Shown in pieces: positions 9,189 through 18,035 of a stretch of DNA of 64,000 bases. Position numbers and translations under genes: made by a program. The stretch lies in the NCBI RefSeq assembly GCF_024198175.1, contig NZ_JAJVKV010000004.1, positions 558,001 to 622,000 of the forward strand, in the 5' to 3' direction. Source of the stretch: Pyxidicoccus xibeiensis. Lineage in GTDB: Bacteria; Myxococcota; Myxococcia; Myxococcales; Myxococcaceae. A model generated the notes under the pieces. The model saw only the letters and a program-made list of their open reading frames with translations, had not been told where the DNA came from and did not search any database. Each line of letters begins with the position of its first letter. Within the stretch, counting starts at the first letter, position 1.

Positions 9189-9887
9189 TCAGCCCGGCTG
9201 GCAGCGGAAGTGGATGTCGCCGCCACCGGTGCGGACCCGCTCCAGGCGCGCTCGCACCTCGGGGGCTACGGGCGAGCGCGGAAAGGATTTCAGGAAGCGC
9301 TCCAGCCCGGCCTCCACCGACTCGCGCTCTCCACAGGCACAGGTGCTCCGGGCCACCACGTCCTCCAGCGCCTGGATTTCGCGCTCCACCCGGGCCGTGT
9401 ACGCGCGCGGGTGCGTGGCCCACAGGCGCGTCCAGTCCCGGTAGAGGGGCGCCAGCTCCGGGTGGTCGAACACGTGGCACTCGGCGGCGTCCGACAGGGG
9501 CACCGCGTACACGCGCCGCACGCCGTCCACGGTCCACGTGCGGCGCCACAGCGTGAAGAACTCCTCGTCCACCGCCGTGCCCCGCTCGCGCGCCAGCGCC
9601 AGGAAGAAGCGCGCATCGGGGTCCGCGCGGCGCACCTCGCCAGTGTCGATGAAGAAGCCCGGCAGCGTCACCGGCGCCGGCACCGCGTCACCCGCCTCGC
9701 GCAGCGCGCTCGCGGCGGCCTGGCCGGACTCGAAGAGGCGCTCGAGCGAGCCGCCCCTCGTCTGCTCGAAGCGCTCCAGTGAGCGCAGGTAGTCCCCGCG
9801 AAGCGACCCGGCATCCGAGCCCCACGCGAGGCCGGACACGCCCGCGAGCACCGCGCCCCAAAGCCACGCCGCGCTCCGGGCGCTCAT
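9189..9887 (-). CDS. Exported protein of unknown function
   Basis: 232 aa with a signal peptide (WLWGAVLAGVSGLAWGSDA, probable cleavage after the Ala-x-Gly-Ser region). The mature part is helical and mixed-charge, and has two cysteines close together in STCACGE near residue 180. I do not recognise the family. It lies 30 bp downstream of the barrel-like protein gene, on the same strand, so the two are probably co-transcribed and may act together in the envelope. Confidence 0.65.
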   Translation of the reverse strand: MSARSAAWLWGAVLAGVSGLAWGSDAGSLRGDYLRSLERFEQTRGGSLERLFESGQAAASALREAGDAVPAPVTLPGFFIDTGEVRRADPDARFFLALARERGTAVDEEFFTLWRRTWTVDGVRRVYAVPLSDAAECHVFDHPELAPLYRDWTRLWATHPRAYTARVEREIQALEDVVARSTCACGERESVEAGLERFLKSFPRSPVAPEVRARLERVRTGGGDIHFRCQPG

Positions 9888-9917
9888 CGCCGGGCCTCCG
9901 CGAGGGAGGCGCCCGGG

Positions 9918-11312
9918 TCAGCGCTGGAAGTCCACGCCCACGCCGACGCCCGCGGTGACGCCGCGCACCAGGCGCCCGTCGGGCTGCGGGAAGTGCACGG
10001 TGCCACCCGTTCCCCAGGCATAGAAGTGGTTGAGGACACGGTGCCTCACCTCCAGGCCCAACGAGTAACGCGGCCGGTCTCCCAGCGCCGTGAGCACCGC
10101 GCGCGCCAGCGCCCGCGTCTGGGAGCCGGGCAGCTCGAAGCCCACGGACACGTCCGCGTCCGTGCGGCCGAAGCCGTAGTACTGCGCCGCCACGCTGCCC
10201 ATCAGCAGCAGCTGGTCCGGGCCGCCCTTCGCCACGCTCAGCTCCAGGTAGCCGGAGAAGCCCGAGGGCAGCACCTCCTCGGAGATGGGCACGTCCGACA
10301 GGCCCACGCCGGAGAAGCGGCCCAGCTCGTAGTCCGGGCCGAACATGCCGAAGCGGAAGCGGCCGCCCTGCTTGCGCCCCTGCAGCGTGACGCTGAGCTG
10401 CGTGCCGCTGGAGGTCTGCCCCTCCATGGCGAGGCCCAGGAGCCCGCCGAAGTCCGGGGTGTACGCCTCCGTGAAGCGCCCGCCGCCCGCGAGCAGCGCC
10501 CACGTGCGCAGCCGCTCGCCCTTGTAGAGCGCCACGTCCGCGCCCACCGACGCCAGGGTGAGCGTCGGCGTCCTGCCGCCCGCGCGGCCCGCGTCATGCG
10601 CGCCGGACAGGCGCACGAGGTAGCGGTCGAACCGCTTCGCGTCCTCGCTGGCCATGCGGCCGATGTCGAGCAGCACCTCGCCCGCGAAGATGCGCGCGGC
10701 GAGCACGTCGCTGGCCAGCACCTCCGCGCGCACCGGGCCCTTCACGACGGTCAGCGTCCCGCCCGCGGGGTGGTAGTCCGGCGACAGCACGTTGCTGTAG
10801 CGGCCCACGAGGTAGCCGCGCCCCAGCGTCTCGTCGACGAAGGGCTCCACGCGCAGGAAGACGGGACGTCCCTCCTGGCCGATGCGCAGCATGCGCACCA
10901 CCTGCCCCGCGTCGCTGATTTCGTCCCAGTCCTCGCGGCGCAGGAGCTGGCCGTAGTCCGTCTCCTTCTGCTTGGGCTCCTCGTCCAGCAGCCGCAGGCG
11001 CAGGTTGGCGCCCAGGCGCAGCACGAAGGACTCGCCCTTCGTCAGGCCCAGCGACGGATAGATGCGCGCGAACAGGTCCTGCCCGCCGTCCGGCGTGCCC
11101 GAGGGAAAGCTCAGGGCACCCGCCTCCAGCTGGGCGCTGAAGCCAAAGCCCTCGCCGCCGGTGCGGCTTCCCGGAGGCGCGGGCTCGTCCAGCCGCGCCG
11201 CCGAGACGGGCGAGTCGCCGCCGGAGGACTCTCCATCCGGAGGAAGCTCCTCCACGGAGGAGCTCTGGGTGGACACCAGTGCGAGCAGGGCGAAGAGAGG
11301 GGCTCCATTCAT
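9918..11312 (-). CDS. Probable outer-membrane beta-barrel protein
   Basis: 464 aa. A short hydrophobic N-terminus (PLFALLALVSTQSSS) looks like a signal peptide, followed by a Ser/Pro/Gly-rich linker. From about residue 65 the chain alternates hydrophobic and polar residues in strand-like runs (SVGADVALYKGERLRTWALL, RLSVTLQGR-type, YSLGLEVRHRVLNHFYAWG) and ends in a C-terminal strand VGVGVDFQR, as is usual for outer-membrane barrels. No named family was recognised. It is the first gene of a two-gene unit with the exported protein downstream. Confidence 0.6.
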   Translation of the reverse strand: MNGAPLFALLALVSTQSSSVEELPPDGESSGGDSPVSAARLDEPAPPGSRTGGEGFGFSAQLEAGALSFPSGTPDGGQDLFARIYPSLGLTKGESFVLRLGANLRLRLLDEEPKQKETDYGQLLRREDWDEISDAGQVVRMLRIGQEGRPVFLRVEPFVDETLGRGYLVGRYSNVLSPDYHPAGGTLTVVKGPVRAEVLASDVLAARIFAGEVLLDIGRMASEDAKRFDRYLVRLSGAHDAGRAGGRTPTLTLASVGADVALYKGERLRTWALLAGGGRFTEAYTPDFGGLLGLAMEGQTSSGTQLSVTLQGRKQGGRFRFGMFGPDYELGRFSGVGLSDVPISEEVLPSGFSGYLELSVAKGGPDQLLLMGSVAAQYYGFGRTDADVSVGFELPGSQTRALARAVLTALGDRPRYSLGLEVRHRVLNHFYAWGTGGTVHFPQPDGRLVRGVTAGVGVGVDFQR

Positions 11313-11454
11313 CGTCCCCCAACTCTACCCGGCCACGCCGCGAGGCGAAGCAACCGACCCTCGCAACGTGTGGGTGACACTGCGGTGCGTCGGTACACGC
11401 GCACCCGCCCGGCCTGGAGACCTGACGGGTGCCATGTCCGTCGCGAGGCGCGGC

Positions 11455-12021
<567 letters not shown>

Positions 12022-12189
12022 GTGGGAATCTCCTTGCGAGAGTTGTTCTCCCAACAAGGTGTGGGTCGCCAGAGCAGGCACAACCCGCTGGAGGGGCCTG
12101 TGGCTTCGGGCCCGTCCCAGGGCAGCCGGGCGGGCGGGCGCAGGCGCTCGCCGCGCTTCCCCGGAGCGTCGTCCGGGCCTGGACCTGCC

Positions 12190-13797
12190 TCAGCCGCCCG
12201 TGGAACGCCCGGCGTCGTCATCCACCCCCGCCGGGAGGATGGCGCGGTGCGGACGCTCCGTGCCCGCGCCCACCAGCCAGCGCGACAGCAGGCGCACGCC
12301 CGAGGCGAACAGTCCGTCCTCGGCGCGGTGCAGCGCCTCGAAGAGGGACTCGTCCAGCACGGAGTCCTCCGGGTCGATGATGAGGTCCTCCGGCTCCAGC
12401 GACTTGAGCAGCGGCGTCTGGTCGAACACCGTCACCATGGGGTGCGGCCGCAGCCGGTGCTGGCTCGCGGAGGCCACCCCGTCCAGCCAGTCCACCAGCG
12501 CGCCGTCGGCCCGCGTCAGCACGCGCACCGGCGCCACGCCCGACAGGCCCGCGTGCTCCGCCATCAATGACACGCGGATGCGGCGGATGGCGCGCGACAC
12601 CGCGTCACCGTCCTCCTCCGCCTCCCAGCTCAGGTTCAGCTCCGAGTCCAGGCCCAGGCTGCGGTTGGTGGTGTTGGCCGAGCCCAGCGTGAGGAACCGG
12701 TCGTCCACCACCATGACCTTGGAATGGATGTACGTGTAGACGTCCTCGCCCGCCTCGTTGCGTCCGGCGGAGCAGTACACACCGAAGGCATGTCCCGTCT
12801 CGTGCGCCACGCGCTCCAGCGAGCGCAGCAGGCGCACCTGGGCCAGCCCCATGGCCAGTTGCTCCCGCAGGGCCTCTGGCTGCTGCGGCAGCACCAGCAT
12901 CACCTGGAGCCGCCCGCGCCCCGCCGCGCGCATGCGCCGCACCAGCGCCTGGTAGATGGCGCGCGAAGAGAAGTACTGGTTCTCGATGTAGATGAAGCGC
13001 TCGGCCGAGTCGATGGCGTCCAGGTACAGCGCGCGCACCTCCTGCACCGCTTCCTGCGGAGGCAGCAGCGTCTTGCCGAAGGTCCGGCTGATGGCCACCG
13101 GCCCCGGAGGCGCCGGCATGCTGCAGCTGAAGTCCACGTCGTCGCGCGCCACCTTGGGCAGCCGCAGCTCGCCGCCGCCCGAGTGCGCCCAGCGCGCCTC
13201 GAACAGCTCCGCCAGCTTGTCCACCACCGGGCCGGTGAGCACCGACTGCACGTCATGGTAGGGCCCGTGCGGGTCCCTCCCGCTGTCACAGCGCAGCGCC
13301 GAGCTCACCGGGTGGTCCCGGTCGTCCCAGCGGCAATCACAGACATCCATGCCACCGGTGAAGGCCACGACGCCGTCGATGACCACCAGCTTCTGGTGGT
13401 GCGCCCCGTACAGCGGGCTGGACGCATCGAAGCGGAAGCGCACGCGCTCGTTCGTCGTCCAGTTGAAGATGAGGTGCTGCATCCACTCGCGCTCCATCGC
13501 GAGCAGCAGGCTGAAGTCCCAGGCCAGCACGTACACGTGCAGCTCCGGGTTGGCCCGGCACAGCTCGTCCAGCATGGGCAGCAGCCGCGACTCACCGCGC
13601 GCCTCGCCCGTGTCCTCGCCGCGCAGCAGCGCGACGTCGCTGTCGAACTGCCAGCCCGTAATCGCGATGTAGCGCCGGGCCTTCCGAGCGGCCCGATACA
13701 GCTCCCGGTAGTAGGAGCGCCCGTCGACCAGCACGCCCGCGTCGCTCGTCTCCTCCACCGTCCAGCAATTACGTCCGGGAATGATGACGCGTTTCAA
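12190..13797 (-). CDS. Phospholipase D / cardiolipin synthase-like protein
   Basis: 535 aa with the two HKD half-sites of the PLD superfamily: HHQKLVVIDGVVAFTGGMD in the first half and IHSKVMVVDDRFLTLGSAN in the second, each with HxK-x4-D and a following GG/GS-x-N/D. These residues form one active site that transfers phosphatidyl groups. There is no N-terminal membrane helix, so it resembles soluble PLDs more than bacterial cardiolipin synthases. The C-terminal 90 residues are an extension not needed for the fold. Neighbours give no pathway. Confidence 0.85.
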   Translation of the reverse strand: MKRVIIPGRNCWTVEETSDAGVLVDGRSYYRELYRAARKARRYIAITGWQFDSDVALLRGEDTGEARGESRLLPMLDELCRANPELHVYVLAWDFSLLLAMEREWMQHLIFNWTTNERVRFRFDASSPLYGAHHQKLVVIDGVVAFTGGMDVCDCRWDDRDHPVSSALRCDSGRDPHGPYHDVQSVLTGPVVDKLAELFEARWAHSGGGELRLPKVARDDVDFSCSMPAPPGPVAISRTFGKTLLPPQEAVQEVRALYLDAIDSAERFIYIENQYFSSRAIYQALVRRMRAAGRGRLQVMLVLPQQPEALREQLAMGLAQVRLLRSLERVAHETGHAFGVYCSAGRNEAGEDVYTYIHSKVMVVDDRFLTLGSANTTNRSLGLDSELNLSWEAEEDGDAVSRAIRRIRVSLMAEHAGLSGVAPVRVLTRADGALVDWLDGVASASQHRLRPHPMVTVFDQTPLLKSLEPEDLIIDPEDSVLDESLFEALHRAEDGLFASGVRLLSRWLVGAGTERPHRAILPAGVDDDAGRSTGG

Positions 13798-13877
13798 CTG
13801 TGGGTCCCCTTGTCGCCGCCGCCGCCGCTGTCACCGCCCCACGCGCCACGACGTGGCGCACGTCCCGGCACGACGCA

Positions 13878-14117
13878 TCAGCCGACGATGACGATGTGCT
13901 TGCCCGTGGCCAGCGTCATGTCCTTCGAGGACACCACCTGGGCCACCTTCTTCACCTCGCCGCCCACCGTGTCGAACGCCGCCGCGATGAGGTCGCCCAG
14001 CGTCACCTGCACCTGGCGAGCGCTCCGGCTGGCACCCTTCACCGCACGCGCCGTCGTCACCTTCACCTGCCGAGCGCTACGACGGATGACCTGCCCACGC
14101 TGAGTCGTCTTCGCCAT
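13878..14117 (-). CDS. Small basic protein with internal repeat, unknown
   Basis: 79 aa starting at ATG 14117 behind GGAGAAG. The first half is very basic and contains two copies of a segment RRSARQVKVT / SRSARQVQVT about 20 residues apart. The second half is a neutral amphipathic region (LGDLIAAAFDTVGGEVKKVAQ). No signal peptide is present. Nucleic-acid binding is a guess from charge. The frame extends upstream, but the extension has shadow-like composition. No family recognised. Confidence 0.6.
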   Translation of the reverse strand: MAKTTQRGQVIRRSARQVKVTTARAVKGASRSARQVQVTLGDLIAAAFDTVGGEVKKVAQVVSSKDMTLATGKHIVIVG

Positions 14118-14675
14118 GATTTCTTCTCCAAGGTTGAGGGTCTGCCTGACCTGCGATCGGCCCGCCGCCGTCGCCGCCCTGCATGCCCTTCCCCAGAGCA
14201 ACGCGCGTGCCGCACGCAAACCCCCGTGACTACGAAGGTCGGCCGCCTGCCTGCCCCCCGCCTGGGACGGAACTCCTGACTTTTTTTCAGTCCCCGCCCT
14301 GCAAGTCCGACGAAAAGTTCTCCGGCGGCTGCGGCCCCGCCCCTCGGGACGTCCACGGGTGCACACTCACCGTGGGCGCGCACCACCGACACCGGATACC
14401 GGACACGCGACACGGACGTCCCAGGTCCGGACAGCGGCCCCGCGGTCCCAGGCGCGGACAGCGGCCCGCACCCGCTGCGCGGAGCGCCGACATGCGCGGT
14501 GCACGTCACACGGACACCTCGCGCGGGCCACCAACACCTCACGCGCGAGTCAATGTCACACCTGCGGGTAATCCCTTAGCCTGTCTCCAGGAAAATTACA
14601 GACAACCCACTCAATTTGAAATTATCGGAAAAAGCCGATTCAATGCGTGACAGTTATTTGAGAGGGCGCTCACGT
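14118..14675. other. Intergenic region of 558 bp between divergent genes
   Basis: No gene is supported here. The part near 14283 has a run of seven T then AG, next to GC-rich sequence. A 23-bp direct repeat (14418-14440 and 14445-14467, two mismatches) begins GTCCCAGG and ends CGGACAGCGGCCC. From about 14580 the sequence turns AT-rich and includes an inverted repeat ATCGG-6 bp-CCGAT (14624-14639), a likely promoter or operator zone for the gene starting at 14676. Confidence 0.5.
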
Positions 14676-15254
14676 ATGGAATTGAAGACCTCCCAGCCTC
14701 CAGTCACGGCCCCCACACTCCAGCCGTCGGCGTACCAGGGTGTCGAAGTCGTCGGGCAGTCCATCCTGGCCATCGTCAACGGAATGGAGCTCGCGCAGTC
14801 GCGCGCGCTGCGCATCCTGGCGGAGAACGGCATCGCGCCTCTGAAGGCGGACGCGTGGTACCCCATGCCCGCGCTGCTGAAGTCCTTCCAGCTCGTCTTC
14901 GAGAAGATTGGCCCGAGCACCGTGCGCACGATTGGGCGGAAGATTCCGGACAGCGCGCACTTCCCGCCGGACATCGACACGCTGGACAAGGGCCTGCGCG
15001 CCATCGACGTGGCGTACCGCATGAACCACCGCGGCAAGGGTGGCATTGGCGGCTACCGCTTCGAGCATGTGGACAAGCGGAATGCTCGGATGGTGTGTGA
15101 CAATCCCTATCCGTGTGATTTGGACCTGGGGCTCATCGAAGCCATTGGCGACAGGTTCCGCCCCAAGGATTCCCTCTGGGTGCGTATAGAACATGACCCC
15201 AAGAGCTGCCGGCGCAGGGGAGACGGTTCCTGCACGTACACCGTCAACTGGTAG
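14676..15254 (+). CDS. Possible V4R-like sensor domain protein
   Basis: About 192 aa, cytoplasmic. The C-terminal end LWVRIEHDPKSCRRRGDGSCTYTV resembles the end of V4R (vinyl-4-reductase-like) small-molecule binding domains, where a Cys pair in a CxxRGDxxC setting follows a His; this is a weak motif match, not a family assignment. Start: ATG 14676 follows GAGAGGG at a good distance; TTG 14616 and ATG 14643 are in frame but lack a site. It lies 102 bp upstream of the diiron-like gene on the same strand, so it may sense a compound handled by that enzyme (inference). Confidence 0.55.
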   Translation: MELKTSQPPVTAPTLQPSAYQGVEVVGQSILAIVNGMELAQSRALRILAENGIAPLKADAWYPMPALLKSFQLVFEKIGPSTVRTIGRKIPDSAHFPPDIDTLDKGLRAIDVAYRMNHRGKGGIGGYRFEHVDKRNARMVCDNPYPCDLDLGLIEAIGDRFRPKDSLWVRIEHDPKSCRRRGDGSCTYTVNW

Positions 15255-15356
15255 CGCACGCCGCACGCCTTCGGGTCCGCACTGCTCCCCGCCGCGGACC
15301 CGAGTCCTGACACCTCCGCCGGCCGGGGCGGAGCCGTTCACCTGTGAGGAACCAAC

Positions 15357-16151
15357 ATGAAGGCCGTGCTCCAACACATCGAGACCCGTGAGGCGCAGTT
15401 CGCCGCACACCCGTTCTTCTCCGACTTGAGGATGGACCGCCCGATAGAGCAGGTGATGGCCTTCGCGCCGCGCCTGACCTTCTGGGTGATGACGTTCCAG
15501 GACGTGCTGCGCCTCAACGCGCACTTCGTCCAGGACGCGCACCTCAAGGCGCTCGCCACCCGGCACCACTCCGAGGAGGCCGGGCACGACCAGTGGTTCG
15601 AGGAGGACATCTCCGCGCTCACCGGCGGCTCGCTGAGCATCGGCGCCATGTACGGCAAGGCCCACACGAAGACGCGCGACGCGGCCTACGCCATCATCAG
15701 CGAGGTGTACCGGCCGGTGGATGACCGGCTGCGCATCGTCCTGCTGATGGCGCTCGAGTCCACCAGCCACGTCTTCTTCGGCCGCACCGCCGTCCTCAGC
15801 GCGGCGCAGGGCGCCAACGAGAAGCTGAAGTACTTCTCCGACCACCACATGGAGGCGGAGGCGCAGCACGCCATGTTCGAGCAGCAGCTGGCGGCCGAGC
15901 TGGGCGCCATGGAGCTGGAGCCCGAGGTGCGCGCCGACGCCCTGGAGATGATTGACCGCGTCTACGCGGCGTTCGACATGATGTTCGACGGGCTGCGCAT
16001 CCACCTGGAGCGCGAGCGCGCCGACGAGCCCGCTGCCGCCCACCAGGCCCCGGCGCCGCTGGAGCCGGTGGCCGCCCCGCACGCCCTCGACGAGGACGGG
16101 GACGAGACCACCGGGGTGATGCTGGACACGGCCGTGCACCGCGCCGCCTGA
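15357..16151 (+). CDS. Iron-containing heme-oxygenase-like redox enzyme
   Basis: 264 aa, all-helical. His/Glu pairs appear in the order expected for heme-oxygenase-like diiron proteins: RHHSEEAGHDQWFEED near residue 63, ALESTSHVFFG near 128, and DHHMEAEAQHAMFEQQ near 160. Such enzymes use a diiron site to oxidise small molecules or amino-acid-derived substrates. The last 50 residues are a low-complexity Ala/Pro/Glu tail. It is probably co-expressed with the V4R-like gene 102 bp upstream. The substrate is unknown. Confidence 0.65.
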   Translation: MKAVLQHIETREAQFAAHPFFSDLRMDRPIEQVMAFAPRLTFWVMTFQDVLRLNAHFVQDAHLKALATRHHSEEAGHDQWFEEDISALTGGSLSIGAMYGKAHTKTRDAAYAIISEVYRPVDDRLRIVLLMALESTSHVFFGRTAVLSAAQGANEKLKYFSDHHMEAEAQHAMFEQQLAAELGAMELEPEVRADALEMIDRVYAAFDMMFDGLRIHLERERADEPAAAHQAPAPLEPVAAPHALDEDGDETTGVMLDTAVHRAA

Positions 16152-16173
16152 GGGCGCGGGCGCACGGAGGCTG

Positions 16174-16629
16174 CTACTTGGCCGGAGGGGAGAGCACGAG
16201 GATGAGCTCCCCGCCCACGTACTTGCCGGCCTTCTGGTAGACGGCGCCCTGCCGCCCCAGCTCCACGTCCAGCGTGGGCTGGCGCGGAATGGCCACCTGC
16301 ACCGTGGCGATGCCGTCCTTGAGCCCCAAGAGCTTCAGCGACGCATTGGTGCCGCTGGGCAGCTTCACCTCGGTGGCCTTCGCCCCGGTGACTTCCAGCA
16401 CCTGGAGCGACAGGCGCTTGAAGGACGTGAAGTTGAAGTTCTGCTTCTGGAACTGCTCCTTCATCTTCTCCAGCTCGGGCGGGTCCACGTCGCCGCCCTT
16501 CATCGACGCCAGCACCACCTCGACCTGCACCTGGACCTTCGGGTCCTGGGCGCTCGCCGCCATGGGCAGCAGCAGCCCCAGCCCCAGCACCGCCAGCAGC
16601 ACCCGACCCGACGACACGTGCATTCTCAC
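16174..16629 (-). CDS. Exported protein in the sigma/anti-sigma operon, unknown
   Basis: 151 aa with a signal peptide (RVLLAVLGLGLLLPMAASAQ, cleavage after ASA). The mature region is a small mixed alpha/beta protein without cysteines (VQVQVEVVLASMKGGDVDPPELEKM...). Its start codon overlaps the stop of the anti-sigma gene by 4 bp, so the two are translationally coupled. A periplasmic role in the same envelope-stress or motility circuit is likely but unproved. Confidence 0.7.
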   Translation of the reverse strand: MRMHVSSGRVLLAVLGLGLLLPMAASAQDPKVQVQVEVVLASMKGGDVDPPELEKMKEQFQKQNFNFTSFKRLSLQVLEVTGAKATEVKLPSGTNASLKLLGLKDGIATVQVAIPRQPTLDVELGRQGAVYQKAGKYVGGELILVLSPPAK

Positions 16630-17279
16630 AGGGGACCTCCCGACGGTTTCGGGGCATCCTGCACCGGCCGCGCGGGCTGCTGACGCCCGTCACTGCCCGG
16701 CTTCATGCCGCCGCCAATCTCCTCCTCCAGCTCCTCGTCCTCGCGCGAGGAGCCGTCCTGCGTCTCCTCGTCCACCAGCCAGATGATGGTACCCCCGTTG
16801 TCCGTCTCCATCACCACCGGCGCGACGCGGGCGTTCTGGTACGGCTGGATGGACTTCACCGTCATGCGCTCCGCGGCGTAGCCCACCGGCGCCCGGTCGG
16901 AGAGCAACAGCGGCAGCCCCACCGCCACCAGCACCGCGGCGGTGGCCAGCGACGAGAGCATGGCGGTGCGCTGGTAGAGGAACATCTCCGACAGCGCCAG
17001 CTTCATCCGTTCAATGAGCGGCGGCTTCTCCGGCGTCACCCGCGCCATCACCTTCTGCGCGAAGTCCTTGAAGTCCACGTCGTCCACGGCCATGTCCAGG
17101 CCCACCCGGAGCAGGCCCGACTCGGCGCGCAGGTCGGCCGCACGTCCCGTGCAGTCCCGACAGGCGGACAGGTGACGTTCGACATTGACGCGCTCCGCGG
17201 GCGACAGCTCCCCGTCGACGTACGGGGAGAGCATCGGGACGAAACGCTCACACGCGGGATTTCCGGCCATGACCTTCAC
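16626..17279 (-). CDS. Anti-sigma factor with zinc-binding ZAS domain
   Basis: 217 aa. The N-terminus holds the ZAS/zf-HC2 signature H36-x3-C40-x2-C43 with an earlier Cys10, which holds an ECF sigma factor. One membrane segment (about residues 109-126, LSSLATAAVLVAVGLPLLL) leads to a periplasmic part of about 85 residues ending in a Glu/Asp- and Pro-rich tail. It lies 64 bp downstream of the sigma gene. The start is GTG 17279 behind AGGAAG, or ATG 17270. It should sequester the sigma factor at the membrane until a signal releases it. Confidence 0.85.
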   Translation of the reverse strand: MKVMAGNPACERFVPMLSPYVDGELSPAERVNVERHLSACRDCTGRAADLRAESGLLRVGLDMAVDDVDFKDFAQKVMARVTPEKPPLIERMKLALSEMFLYQRTAMLSSLATAAVLVAVGLPLLLSDRAPVGYAAERMTVKSIQPYQNARVAPVVMETDNGGTIIWLVDEETQDGSSREDEELEEEIGGGMKPGSDGRQQPARPVQDAPKPSGGPL

Positions 17280-17343
17280 CCTGCTTCCTGGTGGGGGGTG
17301 CGAAGCTTCGGACGCGGGGTCCCCTCAGATATTCGAGGGCCCC

Positions 17344-17958
17344 TCACTCACTGCCCACCCCGCTCTTGGCTTCGTCCAACTCCAGGTATTCACTGAGGAT
17401 TTTCTGAACCTTGGCCCGGGCATGGAACAGGCGGCTCATCACCGTTCCCTTGGGAATATCCAGGGTGCGGGCCAGGTCCTCGTAGGACATGCCCTCGATC
17501 TCCCGGAGCAGGAGGATGGCGCGGTGCTTCTCGGGCACGGTGGCCAGGGCCTCCTGGATTTTCTCCGCCAGCTCGCGGCGCAGGGCGCTCTTCTGGGGGT
17601 TGGTGCCCAGCCGGCTGCCGAGCGCGCCGATGCGGGCCTCCGACAGGTCCATGTCCTGCGTCTCGTCGAACTCGACGACCTCGCCGCCGCCGCCCTTCTT
17701 GCGAATCACGTCGATGCAGATGTTGACGGTGATGCGGTAGAGCCAGGTGTAGAAGGACGAGTCGCCCTTGAAGTGGTCCAGGTACTTGTAGACCTTGACG
17801 AACGCCTCCTGGGAGACGTCCATTGCTTCTTCCTTGTCCTTCAGCATGCCCAGGGCAACGGCGTACACCTTGCGCTGGTAACGCTCGACGAGGAGCTTGA
17901 ATGCGCGCTGGTCGCCGCTCCGGACGCGCTTGACGAGAGTGAGGTCGTCGGTTGCCAA
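17344..17958 (-). CDS. rpoE1: ECF (RpoE-type) RNA polymerase sigma factor
   Basis: About 204 aa. Region 2 (AFKLLVERYQRKVYAVALGM...EEAMDVSQEAFVKVYKYL) and region 4 (MSYEDLARTLDIPKGTVMSRLFHAR) are both intact, with no region 3, as in group-4 sigma factors. It directs transcription of its own regulon and probably this operon. The start is taken as TTG 17958 (encoding the typical LATDDLTLVKRV... N-terminus); GTG 17979 is in frame. The gene order sigma, ZAS anti-sigma, exported protein resembles the Myxococcus xanthus rpoE1 locus linked to motility; the symbol rests on that resemblance and is tentative. Confidence 0.85.
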   Translation of the reverse strand: MATDDLTLVKRVRSGDQRAFKLLVERYQRKVYAVALGMLKDKEEAMDVSQEAFVKVYKYLDHFKGDSSFYTWLYRITVNICIDVIRKKGGGGEVVEFDETQDMDLSEARIGALGSRLGTNPQKSALRRELAEKIQEALATVPEKHRAILLLREIEGMSYEDLARTLDIPKGTVMSRLFHARAKVQKILSEYLELDEAKSGVGSE

Positions 17959-18035
17959 GTGGGTGCGGCAACGTACCACAAGCCGGCGCCCGCCAAGGAG
18001 TTTCGCGCTGGCGGGGGGTTTACTGGTGGGCGGCC

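Noticed and set aside
14616-14675. TTG start at 14616 for the V4R-like protein
   Set aside because: No ribosome site before it; ATG 14676 has GAGAGGG at good distance.
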